Notes: a model not told the origin generated them from the letters alone. A stretch of 64,000 nt of DNA from Liolophura sinensis (GCF_032854445.1 NC_088303.1:13339501-13403500); one strand, 5' to 3'; shown: positions 37,800-51,050, numbered from the stretch's first letter. Numbers and translations are program-made.

Positions 37800-38873
37800 C
37801 AGGCCATTGCCCATGTTAGAGTTCGTCCAACTAAAGGGAGCCATTACCCATGTTATAGTTTTCCAACTAATGGAGGCCATTATATTTTGTCCAACTAAAG
37901 GAGACCATTATAGTTTGTCTGACTAAAGGGGACATTATGTATGCTATAGTTTGCCCAACTAAAGGGAGCCATTACCCATGTTGTAGTTTGTTCAACTAAT
38001 GGAGGCCATTATAGTTTGTCCGACTAAAGGAGGCCATTATAGTTTGTCCGACTAAAGGGGACATTATGTATGCTATAGTTTGCCCAACTAAAGGGAGCCA
38101 TTACCCATGTTGTAGTTTGTTCAACTAATGGAGGCCATTATAGTTTGTCCAACTAAAGGAGGCCATTATAGTTTGTCCAACTAAAGGAGGCCATTATAGT
38201 TTGTCCGACTAAAGGAGGCCATTATAGTTTGTCCAACTAAAGCGGGACATTTTGTATGCTAGAGTTTGCTCAACTATAGGGAACCATTACCCATGTTATA
38301 GTTTGTTCAACTAATGGAGGCCATTATAGTTTGTCCGACTAAAGGAGGCCATTATAGTTTGTCCAACTAAAGGAGGCCATTATAGTTTGTCCGACTAAAG
38401 GAGGCCATTATAGTTTGTCTGACTAAAGGGGACATTATGTATGCTATAGTTTGCCCAACTAAAGGGAGCCATTACCCATGTTGTAGTTTGTTCAACTAAT
38501 GGAGGCCATTATAGTTTGTCCAACTAAAGGAGGCCATTATAGTTTGTCCAACTAAAGGAGGCCATTATAGTTTGTCCGACTAAAGGAGGCCATTATAGTT
38601 TGTCCAACTAAAGCGGGACATTTTGTATGCTAGAGTTTGCTCAACTATAGGGAACCATTACCCATGTTATAGTTTGTTCAACTAATGGAGGCCATTATAG
38701 TTTGTCCAACTAAAGGAGGCCATTATAGTTTGTCCAACTAAAGGAGGCCAGTATAGTTTGTCCGACAGAAGCGGGACATTATGTATGCTATAGTTTTTCC
38801 AACTAAAGCGGGATATTAGATATGCTATAGTTTATCCAACTAAAGCGGCATTCCCCTTTAGTTGGACAAACTG
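37800..38873. repeat. 28-bp minisatellite with inverted terminal unit
   Basis: Units such as ACTAAAGGAGGCCATTATAG followed by TTTGTCC alternate with longer blocks (ACATTATGTATGCTATAG; GAGCCATTACCCATGTTG). A compound block of several units recurs at least three times. The right end is a unit in reverse orientation: 38828-38845 pairs with 38856-38873 at 16 of 18 positions around a 10-bp loop. Confidence 0.93.
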
Positions 38874-40185
38874 TGGGAAATATCCGCCAAAATCTGTGGG
38901 CAGTTGGAATTGTTCCTGTCACAGTAGGCCGTTGTTCAGCAAATTAGTTAAATGAGTTTCATCTGCATTTTGAACTCCAGGCCGTGACTGATTATTATAA
39001 ATGTGCGTCAGCGTTTGTGCGAATTAGTATCGTGTGGTTAGTACGGATAATTTGATAAACTGGGGTGATGCTGGTTGAGTTAGCTTATACAAGTCCGGCG
39101 AGTGTAATGGCGTGGCTTTTAGCCTGGGTATAACCACAGCACATTGTATATCTACTACACCATACCAACATAATTAAGATGTGTATATAACATTATGATA
39201 TATTGACGGAAAAGCCGAGTCATGTACCCTTGGGCTGGTCGGACAGTCAAAATGGAGGTTTAACGAAAAACTTTCAAGAGAGTCATTTATGGTTATTTAA
39301 AGACGCCTCAAGCTCTTAAAATTCGTTTATCGAGGACCTGAATATATGAGGTACATGAACCAAGACCTGGTTGATAAAAGCATATTCATACCAGTGCGTC
39401 CCCCACCCCCTCCCCTCTCCCCCCAAAACAAACACACAAATCCTCAGCTCGCGGGCGTTTATATGTATATGATTAAATCTGATCTGTACCCTTCAAGGTT
39501 TGAAATTACATCTATATTATTTATGTACCTGACGTTCCCGTTTTGTTGTGCAAAGTAACAGTACTCATGTTTGATCCGTCAGGTAGTGGTATATATACGT
39601 ATAGAGGTATACACGTAGAAACAATGAACAATGCACAGTGTAGTCAGTTTTACTCATTACATAATGGGCTGATCAGCAGGTAGCTTGGTGACCTGAATTC
39701 GAATGTTAATACGCTAAGTACAGATGTATATATATGGTTATATCGGCACAGTGCTGATGCTGGATGATGAACACCACTGGCATTACGGTAAGTGTTCATG
39801 TAAGTCATGTTGATGATTTCTGGAGCCTCGACCTGGACATCTGAGATAGCAATGTGTAGGCTCTGGTGCTCATGAACGGAGGTACGGTTAAGGAGTTAAG
39901 GTTTGTAGTTTTTATCTCTGGTTATAGATATATATACGTATACATGTTCGCGCATGAAGTGCCGCTACGTTGCGCGCAAATATGTTTTTATTTTAGCATG
40001 CCGGTACCGTAACAGGATTATCAATTATTCTGTACACGCTACAAACAATTTTGGATTTTTTTTTGTTATTGTACGTATTACATGGCAGGAAAATGGGGCC
40101 TACTTTCCTCTGTTAATAGGAGGATAGTGAGCTTTTATTATAACGTTGCGGTAAAATGAGCAGGCTTGTAACTGAAGCAGTCAGT
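38874..40185. other. Non-coding DNA, nothing recognised
   Basis: No gene or named repeat. Confidence 0.5.
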
Positions 40186-40188
40186 GGC

Positions 40189-40705
40189 TTATGGATCTGC
40201 ACAGTGTATGGGTACCGCCGACATCTCCTCATACATGCTCGGCTGTTTCAACAGCTTCAGCTCAATCCCTGGCTGCTTGCCGTCGATCACTGTACACTCC
40301 GCCAGATCCAACTGACTGCCTAGCTGCCTAGCTGCCTGACCTCCTGCCATCTCTCTCTATCACTTGAACATTGTCTTCTGCAGGCTGCTGTTGTTGTCCG
40401 TTGACGTCGGGGTCATCCACCACTCTTCGTTTGGACCTGGAAGGCTTTGACAGTGTCCGCCCAGATCGTGAGGACTACACCGCCTGGACCACTGTCGTCT
40501 GATCAGACCGGAAGACGTACTCAGAACCACGATATTGGCGGTTGGTTTGGAAGCAGATCGTGAAGGCTAGAACAGCTAGACCCACCCCGAAGATTTCTGG
40601 CCAAGTCATTGAGTTTACAAAAACACTGTGAGCGAGATTCGGGGTGATTACTGATGCCACTGGAACTGGTTTTACGACATGATTCTGATGAAGGTTTGAA
40701 ATAGC
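40189..40705 (-). pseudogene. Broken coding segment with one transmembrane helix
   Basis: On the minus strand one frame is open from 40705. It contains a hydrophobic stretch (EIFGVGLAVLAFTICF) followed by TNRQYRG, as in a single-pass membrane protein. An in-frame TAG lies at 40475-40477. The same frame then continues with strongly protein-like sequence (SRSGRTLSKPSRSKRRVVDD, then a QQQQ run and VQVIERDGRR) until three 8-bp CTGCCTAG-type units at 40316-40339. Beyond them a different frame carries on in protein-like sequence (LDLAECTVIDGKQPGIELKL) and ends MSAVPIHCADP and TAA. Subtracting two of the 8-bp units (16 bp) puts both parts in one frame. I read it as the terminal exon or tail of a membrane protein gene that has decayed. 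Sequencing error, or a live gene with an unusual structure, cannot be excluded. The family is not recognised. Confidence 0.45.
40316..40339. repeat. 8-bp tandem repeat, three units
   Basis: CTGCCTAG twice, then CTGCCTGA. It coincides with the frame change in the broken coding segment. Confidence 0.9.
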
Positions 40706-41113
40706 TCAGTTCGAACAAGGGTTACATGTATGTACCTCTGTCTATCGTTCGTTGTCAGCTGCATGGTGAGGTGAACAGCTGCTAGGGTAACTTATGTAAA
40801 CCCTCTTCTCTATGTTATGGTACAACTGTATATCTTTCTACCAGGGTAAGCGGAATATATACCTCACATCTAGACCCTCGTCCCAGTGTTAGGAATTATA
40901 CCATTTTACCTGTGTCCACGGAACATTTATATCGTGTACACGGTCGTTGCAGTATTAAGGAATACAGTTTCCATTGTATAGGTATATACCTGAGATAAAC
41001 GCTCCTCCCAGCTTGAGGATATATACCTGAGGATATATACCTGTGGATATATACCCTCCCGCTCCAGTACTTTGTTGTATTATGTGAAGACCGTGTGTTG
41101 AGGTAACACCACA
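40706..41113 (+). promoter_or_regulatory. Presumed 5' flank of the PH-domain gene
   Basis: Lies between the broken minus-strand segment and the ATG at 41114. It contains three copies of GGATATATACC (41013-41060). No clear TATA box or initiator was identified, so promoter status rests only on position. Confidence 0.3.
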
Positions 41114-41299
41114 ATGTCGGTGCGACCCCAAGCCATTCAGAAGGGCGAGTTGCCCAACCTGTCGTTGGATGAGCTGAATTATGTAATGGACTTGGTGAAG
41201 ATATCTAATATGTCACCAGACGAAGCTTTCCGAAAGGCCAAAGAAATCGTGAAGAACAAGAAAAATGGAGAACAACGCGGCCGTCCAGCGGAGAACAAG
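41114..41299 (+). CDS. PH-domain protein, first coding exon (residues 1-62)
   Basis: ATG in the context ACCACAATGT (A at -3) opens 62 codons, starting MSVRPQAIQKGELPNLSLDE and ending GEQRGRPAENK, followed by a GTAAGA donor in phase 0. Residues 14-48 look helical (LSLDELNYVMDLVKISNMSP, then DEAFRKAKEIVKNKK). The end is basic and polar, as in a linker. The joining to the exon at 59661 is inferred from strand, matching phase 0 and similar charged composition across the junction. The intervening intron would be 18.4 kb, so further exons could have been missed. Confidence 0.7.
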
Positions 41300-41354
41300 G
41301 TAAGATTTACTCATTTAGTTTACACGTGGTTTAGAAGTTTGATGATATAGTATA

Positions 41355-41412
41355 AGCCATTAAATGTGTGGTTAACGTAACACTCAAGAATTCTTCACTT
41401 ATATATGTGACG
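41355..41412 (-). mobile_element. Small SINE-like fragment
   Basis: CACTCAAGAATTCTTCACTTATA resembles the 3' core of the main SINE family. Only a scrap. Confidence 0.5.
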
Positions 41413-41504
41413 ATTATCAGAAAAACTCTGAGCCGTGAGATAGCCAAGCCCCTTCGCAACATACTCGACACACCTCAAGAAAATGAAGCTTAACCAGTGA
41501 GAGT

Positions 41505-43680
41505 TTGGACGGCGATCACCTTACTGGAATCTTCATTTGTTATAGTGTTTCTTGTTGACGATGTGGTACACGGCGATCACCTTACTGGAATTGTCATTTG
41601 TTATAGTGTTTCTCGTTGACGATGTGGTACACGGCGATCACCTTACTGGAATTGTCATTTGTTATAGTGTTTCTTGTTGACGATGTGGTACACGGCGATC
41701 ACCTTACTGGAATTGTCATTTATTATAGGCTAGTGTTTCTTGTTGACGATGTGATACACGGCGATCACCTTACTGGAATTGTCATTTGTTATAGTGTTTC
41801 TTGTTGACGATGTGGTACACGGCGATCACCTTCCTGGAATTGTCATTTGTTATAGTGTTTCTTGTTGACGATGTGGTAAACGGCGATCACCTTACTGGAA
41901 TTGTCATTTGTTATAGCGTTTCTTGTTGACGATGTGGTACACGGCGATCACCTTACTGGAATCTTCATTTGTTATAGTGTTTCTCGTTGACGATGTGGTA
42001 CACGGCGATCACCTTACTGGAATTGTCATTTGTTATAGTGTTTCTTGTTGACGATGTGGTACACGGCGACCACCTTACTGGAATTGTCATTTGTTATAGT
42101 GTTTCTTGTTGACCATGTGGTACACGACGATCACCTTCCTGGAATTGTCATTTGTTATAGTGTTTCTTGTTGACGATGTGGTAAACGGCGATCACCTTAC
42201 TGGAATTGTCATTTGTTATAGTGTTTCTTGTTGACGATGTGGTACACGGCGATCACCTTACTGGAATCTTCATTTGTTATAGTGTTTCTCGTTGACGATG
42301 TGGTACACGGCGATCACCTTACTGGAATTGTCATTTGTTATAGTGTTTCTTGTTGACCATGTGGTACACGACGATCACCTTCCTGGAATTGTCATTTGTT
42401 ATAGTGTTTCTTGTTGACGATGTGGTAAACGGCGATCACCTTACTGGAATCTTCATTTGTTATAGTGTTTCTCGTTGACGATGTGGTACACGGCGATCAC
42501 CTTACTGGAATTGTCATTTGTTATAGTGTTTCTTGTTGACGATGTGGTACACGGCGATCACCTTACTGGAATTGTCATTTGTTACAGTGTTTCTTGTTGA
42601 CCATGTGGTACACGACGATCACCTTACTGGAATTGTCATTTGTTATAGTGTTTCTTGTTGACGATGTGGTACACGGCGATCACCTTAGTGGAATTGTCAT
42701 TTGTTATAGTGTTTCTTGTTGATGATGTGGTACACGGCGATCACCTTACTGGAATCTTCATTTGTTATAGTGTTTCTTGTTGACGATGTGGTACGCGGCG
42801 ATCACCTTACTGGAATCTTCATTTGTTATAGTGTTTCTTGTTGACGATGTGGTACACGGCGATCACCTTACTGGAATTGTCATTTGTTATAGTGTAACCT
42901 GATGATAATGTGATACACGACGATTACCTTAATGGAGTCGCCAATTTTTGTAGTATAACCTGATGGCGATGTGACACAAGGCGATGACTTTACTGGAATC
43001 GCCACTATTTCTAGTGTAACCTGATGACGATGTGCTGCACGGCGATAACCTTACTGGAATCGCCAAGTTTTATAGTTTAACCTGATGGTGATGTGATACA
43101 CGGCGATAACCTTACTGGAATCGCCAGTTTTTATAACCTGATGACGATGTGGTACACGGCGATAACCTTACTGGAATCGCCAATTTTTATAGTGTCACCA
43201 GATAACGATGTGATACACGGCGATCACCTTGCTGGAATCGCCAGTTTTTATAACCTGATGACGACGTGGTACACGGCGATAACCTTACTGGAATCGCCAA
43301 TTTTTATAGTGTCACCAGATAACGATGTGATACACGGCGATCACCTTGCTGGAATCGCCAGTTTTGTAGTGTAGTCTGATGGCAAATTTGTACATGGTGA
43401 TCACTGTAATGGAACCGTCAGGTGTTATAGTGTAACCTGGTGACAATGTTTCACAAGGTGGGCACCTTACTTATTGTGTAACCTGGTCACAAGAAAGTGG
43501 TACACAGCGATCTTATTACTGGAATGGTCAGTAGTTATAGTGTAAACTGGTCACAAAGTCGTACACAGCGATCTTGTTACTGGAATGGTCAGTTGTTATA
43601 ATGTATCCTGGTCACAAAGTTTTACACGGGATCTCCGATCCTTATTGTGTAACCTGCATGGTCACAAAGTGGTACAAATG
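41505..43680. repeat. 61-bp minisatellite, about 35 units, in two zones
   Basis: From 41505 to about 42895 near-identical units carry TTGACGATGTGGTACACGGC and GATCACCTTACTGGAATTGT, about 23 copies. From there to 43680, 12-13 copies of a related but diverged unit follow (ACCTGATGACGATGTGATAC and ACTGGAATCGCCA), decaying further to the right. Frames read through it (for example FLVDDVVHGDHLTGIV) are repeat artefacts. Confidence 0.96.
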
Positions 43681-43689
43681 ACATACAAA

Positions 43690-44765
43690 CTCCCCAGCAT
43701 CACAATGTCACGATTATTTTCGTCACATATCTGTCGATCGCCTCACTTGTAAAAAAATATTAATAACATTTTTCTTGCGAGAAAAACTTCAGTATAACCA
43801 CATGGCAAATACCTGAGCCTGTGTGACTTCAATCACGAAATGCTTTACCGAGTCATGAATACAATAACATGGCACCAGCTGTGGAACATTGATTTATGGT
43901 CAAGTTTTTCTCACAGTATTCAAACATTTACAGTTTCAAAACCAAGATATTCGAAAGTCAAGCTCTTGACCTTGCCAAAGCAAATAGACCACAAGATCAT
44001 GTCACGTTTTTGTCAGAAAGGATTAATGCACGAAATTTTAACATTTCTCCTCATACCCTATTGACATTTGTAATATATCACAAGTAATGACAATTAGAGT
44101 ATAGCATAGTGATATAGGTGTTAATGTGCCACCCGGTACTGATCACATTGATTTTGCCTTGACCTTTTTGTAGACCTCAAAACCGATATGTCTACTGATG
44201 TTGTCATGACATTAGTCTTATGGCGGCTAATTAATTACTTCGTCACGTCCATGCATGTCGACTGAAGCCGACCGTAACGGTTTGCTTGATGACACGTGGG
44301 TCTGAGCTAAGTACGACATGACCATGTATATCGTTAACACAGAAACAGCTGACTACCTTAGCGTGACATCTAACGTGTAGTTTTGATTGGAGACAAACAC
44401 ATACCTCTGTAACTGACATTCAGTTTCATTTGAAATAGGCAATCCAACTCCCAGTAAAGAGTATAATGGTTGGTATACCAAATCGTTGGAACCATATCAC
44501 TGGGTTGGCTGACTCGATAGTTGACGAATTAAGGGCAAAAAAAAAACCAGACCACGGCATGGCACAGATTTATTTATGGCACAGATTTAATACATTTTGG
44601 CGTTAAATTAAAGTTCAATGTGCTGTAGGTTTTCTCCCTAGACGCATACGCAGAAGTAATAGGTGTATGTGCTAGTGTCAAGACAGCCTGTGAAATAACA
44701 CTGTAAGCATCAGAATATGACCAAATAAACAGCAATAGATGACAGGCTGGGAATCAGCAAAGGAA
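43690..44765. other. Intronic DNA, nothing recognised
   Basis: A short direct repeat ATGGCACAGATTTA occurs twice at about 44560-44590. Otherwise nothing. Confidence 0.5.
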
Positions 44766-44769
44766 AGTA

Positions 44770-45172
44770 TTTAAACATCAGAAAGTGACTGTATAAGCAT
44801 TAGGAATGACTGCGCAAGCAGCAGGAAATGACTGTATAAGAATCAAGAAATGACTGCGTAAGCATCAGGAAATGACTTTATAAGCATCAAGAAATGACTG
44901 CGTAAGCATCAGGAAATGACTCTATCAGCATCAAGAAATGACTGCGTACCCATCAGGAAATGACTGCGTAAGCATCAAGAAATGACTTTATAAGCATCAA
45001 GAAATGACTGTGTAAGCATCAGGAAATGACTGTATCAGCATCAAGAAATGACTGCGTAAGCGTCAAGAAATGACTTTATAAGCATCAAGAAATGATTGCG
45101 TAAGCATCATTAAACGACTTTATAAGCATCAAGAAATGACTGCGTAAGCATCAGGAAATGACTTAAAGTATC
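44770..45172. repeat. 22-bp minisatellite with dimeric pattern, about 18 units
   Basis: Units of AAGCATCAGGAAATGACTGC alternate with AAGCATCAAGAAATGACTTT versions, so the apparent repeat is often a 44-bp dimer. Confidence 0.93.
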
Positions 45173-45179
45173 AGCGTAT

Positions 45180-48100
45180 GACCCTATATCCTGCATTAAA
45201 TGACACTCTCCACAGCAAAATGTGAACATCATACAGCACTGTGTGCGATTACACCAACCTGCTTTATTTGTCAACTCCTGAAATCAAAACGCGACTTTAA
45301 TGGTATAGTTACATTGTTTTTTTTTTTACTGTCACCGATATATGATGACATTTAAATCTTTGACCGAATTCAAAAGCTGAACCGGGTTTCATGGTTATAA
45401 TCATCAACTATTAGCCTGTCCTTTTTTTACTTCCAAAGCCAGGAATCACTTTGTTGTGTGTCTGAAATCAACCAGTGAAACAAACAAATCATTAATATAT
45501 TTGTCTCATTTATATCCCCGAAATGAGAAATTCCTTGTAATTCTGTTGAATTACTGCTTTGAAACGTGTAAACGTGTATTACGATAGTGGACCACAGTAC
45601 TTTTGTTACTTGTACGACGCCATTTGTATATTGGTGTATACCGTGTCCTTAGGTTGAGTATGCAGTCTGAATATCTGAAAATATATTTATTTGTTTATTT
45701 TTATGATAGTTGTTTGATTTATTGTTTTTTTGTGTGTTTTTTTGTTTTTGTTTTTTTTTTATTACGAACATGTGCACATGTGACGTACTAACTTTGAAGC
45801 CATATTTGTGGAAGACCAGCTGTTTTCAGCGAGCGTAGGGGGCGCACAAACAGCCCTTAGATCGCCCTCAACAGTTAAGTATAACCAAGGCCCCACGAAT
45901 AATTAGACCTGAGAATTTTGTGAAGATAGATGAGACAGGAGGGATGGTCCAGTAAGCGTGGGTTGATTAGTATGTCCACAATCTAACATTTTAGTTTTTG
46001 GTGGAGACTTGCAGACTCGTTTTATTGTTCCTAGCAATCGCCACCACGTTATGTGCAGCCTTGGCAGTTTGTGGTTCGTCAGCCTGTTTTTGCACCTACA
46101 TGCACCCTCACCGCTGAATGCCCTTATTATTAAACCAAGCGGTCGTCAATACAATAACGTGGTAGAGCCATGACAACTCACGGTCCTCGGAGACAAGTGT
46201 ATTATCTCGGTTGTTTGATTAATACAGCTTCAGTCCTCTGGTAGAAGCACGGTGCTCACTGCCGGGGTGATGTTTATACGCTGTCTGAACACAGTGTTGT
46301 GTTCATTCACCCACCGTTAATCCGTTTAAGTCATTTTTTATTAAATACCTTATGATCTATTTATTTATCTAGGCGATTTTTTCTTGTTAATTTATATCCA
46401 TGATATTATATATAGGTTTGTTTTGTACTGGTTAAGAAATCATGAAGCCCGTTGTTGAAACATGATGGCGATGAACAGGTAACAACTTGGCCCCTGTCAA
46501 CAGGTGTATATCAGGTAGTTCCTGTGGTGTCTATATTGATCACTTAATGACAAGCCTGAGCCGGGCTCTTAGTATGGACCAGAACAAACCTTGTCTCGGG
46601 CAACTGATATATCGAATATTGATTTGCGGGTGGGTTCTACCCGGTACTCATGTATAGAATACCAAGTTGGACACGGTAACATCTATACACATGCACAAGT
46701 ACGCTATATGTAAAAGGCAATGCTGGATGTGGGTTTCCCTCCGGTAAATGGCAACACCAGATGTTATACCAAACATCAATCACGAAAGAATATCCCAAGA
46801 AGATAATTGCAGGCCCTAGTTTCAAAAACAAACTTTAAAATCTAAATAAAATGTTAATCTGTAATTGAGAAAATACTATCTAGGTGAAAGACAGTTTAAT
46901 AGGAATCTACACAGTCTGTATCGTCTTTGAAGAAGAAGTCTACAGATGCGCGATGATGCTCATACGTCAATTATACAAAACACAAGAGCTGGAGCATAAA
47001 ACCAGAATATCGACGACAGTGTGATATTTGAGAAATGGTCAAATCACATAAACGGTGATATGTGGCCTTGTGTCAGTTCATTCCAATGTGTGAATGTTTA
47101 AATAGTAGGAACTACGACGCCTTACGGTGGAATAAGAGTTAAAGGAGAATAAGGTAAAATTCAACATGCACTGTATTTAATAGCAATTTATTTGCCTCAC
47201 AGGCTCGCATTTAACAAACAATAACACGAAACCAGTGCAAAGGGGCCAGGCCTCAGGGACATATATTCAACCAGCAGAATTCTGGTTTATGCCGGCCTAA
47301 ACGTTAAAAGACCACAGCATGCCATACAATATAAAAGACTAAAGCTTAATGTGAGGTGGTATTATTCACAACCCTAGAAAATTGAGAGTTTTAAGTCGTT
47401 TAAAAACTACACAAGCCCTGTATTGTTGAAAAATAAATTTACTTCCGTTGTGTTTGACGTCTTTCCTTTAATACTTTGCGGAGAAGGCAATGGTCATCGG
47501 TCACGCAAAACCAGGGAACCCCGTGCCTCCACCCACAGTTATAATATACATAAAAGACTTGTGAATACGACGACCGGTGGATTCCGACTCCTTATTAATA
47601 TGTTTCATAGACTTGAGGAGAAATGTAACGAAAAACTTCCTATCGTTGTGTTGGATGATTTTGAATGAAGTAAAGAATGCACCATGCAGTACAAAGAATT
47701 TACGGTAGTGGCCTTCGGACTAATTATACATATTATCTTTCAGGAAGCATGTGTGGCAAGGGCATTCATGTGTTTTGGCGTAGTGGCCACAGATGAGAGC
47801 CTTTTCCTGATGACGTATTGTCAATGCCTCATCCATACGTACCTGTAAAGTTGAAAGTAGGTCATAGATGAGGATATTGATTGAAGTGTGGTGAAGTGCA
47901 GGGCCGCTTTCCCAAGTGGAAAAGATGCCACTAAATCACCAATTTTACCAGGCGGACAGCTTCACGAGTTCCTTTACCCGTGACCCTTTCAGTTCACTAT
48001 TCTGTAAGGTGACGGCAGCCAGCTGTGTGTTCACAAAGGCAGCTTTATAAAAATGAATTCGATTCTTAATTTGCAGCTTTACCTTCAAATCCCGAATTAA

Positions 48101-50790
48101 ATCTCCACAGAAAATACTAGCAACGAGCCTTGGTCTTTGTGTTAGTGTGTATTGCGCTTAGGTCTTTAAGCTTATTTGAAGACATCAATCTCTTGACGAG
48201 CAGATGAGGTTTAAAGAATATTACGTTTTGCTGGCTTCACAAACAACCATAGGACTGGTCAACAATTAATATCGCTTATATAGCATGGATTCTAATGTTT
48301 TAAGCTGTGCTATATGAGTTTGCATAAAGAAACAATCGTGCTTATTAGACTCCTGGAACAATGCGATGGGGTGAAATTGTATGTGCTACCCATACATTAG
48401 TTCATACCTTTTGGGGGGGCCATACTTGTGTCTAAACATATTGGTGACAGTCTCCCTGGTCTAGAATTATGATGAGTAACTCACGGAATCCAAGTGTCAG
48501 TACATGTATTATAGATATAATGTGAAATACAAATATAGTACTCAAATACAGTATGTTAAATTTGTAAAAAGGGAATGACCTAGTTGTACCTGGCCATAAC
48601 TAAAAGGACCTAGAATACATTCCTGGCTGTCTATACATACATGTACAACCTGTTCTATACACCTTTAGTTGGCTGTTTAACAGGCTAGTCACGGAGATAC
48701 AAGATAGTTTCTTTTTCTGACACCCTGCTGTGGTTTGAGTGGCTTTAGTAAACAAAATCGCATCAATGTTCAGTGGCATGTGTTAGTATGGTTTTTTAAT
48801 AATTATGACGTAACCCGAGGCAATGGGTTCTTGCCGTCGAAACCGAGCTTAGGCCTATGGACTTTAAAATTTTGAATTAGAAAAAGTGTTCTATCTTCAT
48901 TCCCCTTGCAATAATATAGACTTCCTACATATCCATGTGCAGAGCTTGTGTTGTTATGTGTCACTGACTAAAGGCAATTTTGGTAGCGAGTATGACTGAT
49001 TTTACAGCTAGTTGAATATAGATGACTTGCTAAGAGAACTAGACTACATATATAATCTACACTGCATAACTTATGGTCCTGACCTTTACGAGTACACCTT
49101 CTATATCTAATGAAAGAAAAAATGACACGTTCGCTTCAGAATCATGTCAGAGCATCCCATCTATACAAGTACAAGTATTTCTTGTCCCCACAGTGTTTTT
49201 GCTGTTGCAGTCACGACACCGATGCCTCTTTCTGCTTATAATGTCTCACAGCTTGGTGACCCGATTTTTTTTTACACGTTCTTCTTATTTCTAGGTTGAG
49301 TGTTTTTGCAGATATTTCTGGGAGAATAGGGGTTTAACATTTCCTTGTCGTGATAATTCCATCAAGCTTCTCGTCACATGACTTTATCCATACAAAAAGA
49401 GCATAGACTTACGCCGTAATCCGGGCTTCAAATTTAGATTTAAAAAGCAGTCTTATGCTTTTGCCCCTGTCATTCATATGTTATCTATACACCATGTTTC
49501 TGTGCCATCATGTTTTATAACAAAATAACACTTATGTGAGTTGTCTCTGGACTTGTTCACGTTAAGCAGTTTACTTGTTTACTTGTGGGAAAATCTCAAG
49601 AGACGTGTATATTACTGCTCTTCACACTGGCGACATTTTTTTTCTTTTTGTATAGTTTATTTTTAAACGGGTCATTAATGTATCTAAGTATACATCAAAT
49701 TTTTTTTGTAACTAAATGTTTAGTAAAGTGGCTTCCAGGGGAGTGTGTATTTTATATAAATGATTAGTCACAGCTTGGAATGTATTGCAATAGTTGTTGA
49801 CCAGCACGAATGTCATACCGACAAGTGTTTTTTTTTTTCTAATCATTTTTGCGGTTGTTGTTTTTTGTTCTTTATTTCTGGTATTTAGATATTCTCGAGT
49901 TGCTGTAAATGTGCTCAGCGAAGTAGAGACATACCGGTAAAATATGTCATTACACTTTTGACTAGAAATGCCATGGGATCAGTTTGTGTAAGTTTGAAAA
50001 CAAATCTTCGCCAGCTGTTCTGCTCTCTAACATACGTTTTATGAGTCGACGACGGCGATGAAAACGATAATGATAATGATAGTGAAAATGCGGATGACAT
50101 GTATCAGCCGTCTGACAGGTCCTTAGCTTGTAGAATTATCCCCTGGGACAGAATCTTCTGGACCGTGACTCTGTGGTGTGTCATGGTCACCTGTGACTCC
50201 GTATTACCTGTCGATAAGCGTCAGAAGTCACGTAGATGCTCCACGTCCACTTCCTGCTCAACCGCTTCATTTGTTTACTCTCTCAGGTTAACTGTTTGTT
50301 TTCAATTATCAATTGTAAACAACAGTCACTGTGCTTGGAGCTAAGGTATTTTACTAAACTATAAACACTTTTAAGGCCGTGCAGGTTGTTAACCCTAATT
50401 GAGGGTTTTACTGCTAGAGGAAGCTTAACATTTATTAATGCGACCTGCTTGATAAATTTAAGGAACTTTAAAACCGATTTTGATCGGTAGCACAGAGAAC
50501 GCTGATGTTTTGTGGAAAGTAAATTATTTTGACTATTCTCAAAACAGTAGCAAAAATACGATTGGATTTCCATTGATCGATAATTTGCCGAAAATCTCCG
50601 ACAATATCTTGAATGACAATATCAAAATAGTCGTAGCGATTTAAGCATTAATTTAAGTTCTAATATAACTTAATTTGAGTTCACATCTAACTCTGATGTG
50701 TATATACCAGATTATGAGGGCAAATGTGCAATATACTAATGGTCCTGTCGCCATGCACACACAGAGAAGTGAATTTATACTCGTCATTTG
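45180..50790. other. Intronic DNA, nothing recognised
   Basis: Several T-runs (near 45320, 45725-45760, 49265, 49830) and otherwise plain A+T-rich sequence. No gene or transposon ORF recognised. Confidence 0.5.
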
Positions 50791-50794
50791 AGAC

Positions 50795-51050
50795 ACTTGT
50801 GTACCAATCGTCAACCGTTGTCTGGTAGGCCTACAAGTAACCACAGGACGCATTTCCAAAGCAATGTTCAACGCAAACAGCCAAAGAACAAAGAAAGTAT
50901 ATAAAAGCAAGAAATTAGAACGGAGTCGCATAAAGAGTAGCAACAGTTTCCAACGATGCCGGAAAGACGCAAGGGAATGTTCTAGGCGGGTAAATCTGAA
51001 CAGTATCCAGATCGTGTATACCATGTCACGTTATAGACTGTCTCTGATCA
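50795..51050 (+). repeat. Dispersed repeat family, copy 2
   Basis: Shares ordered words with 8407-8640: TACCAATCGTCAACC, TTCAACGCAAACAGCCAAAG, GGAATGTTCTA and CGTGTATACCATG. The 91-codon frame over it is not a gene. Confidence 0.65.

Noticed and set aside
37800-38873. CRISPR-like array (28-bp repeats)
   Set aside because: The repeats are directly adjacent with no unique spacers, and the context is a spliced eukaryotic genome.
43093-43374. 93-codon frame with repeated IHGDHLAGIASF
   Set aside because: Translation of the 61-bp minisatellite. Other frames and other units contain stops.
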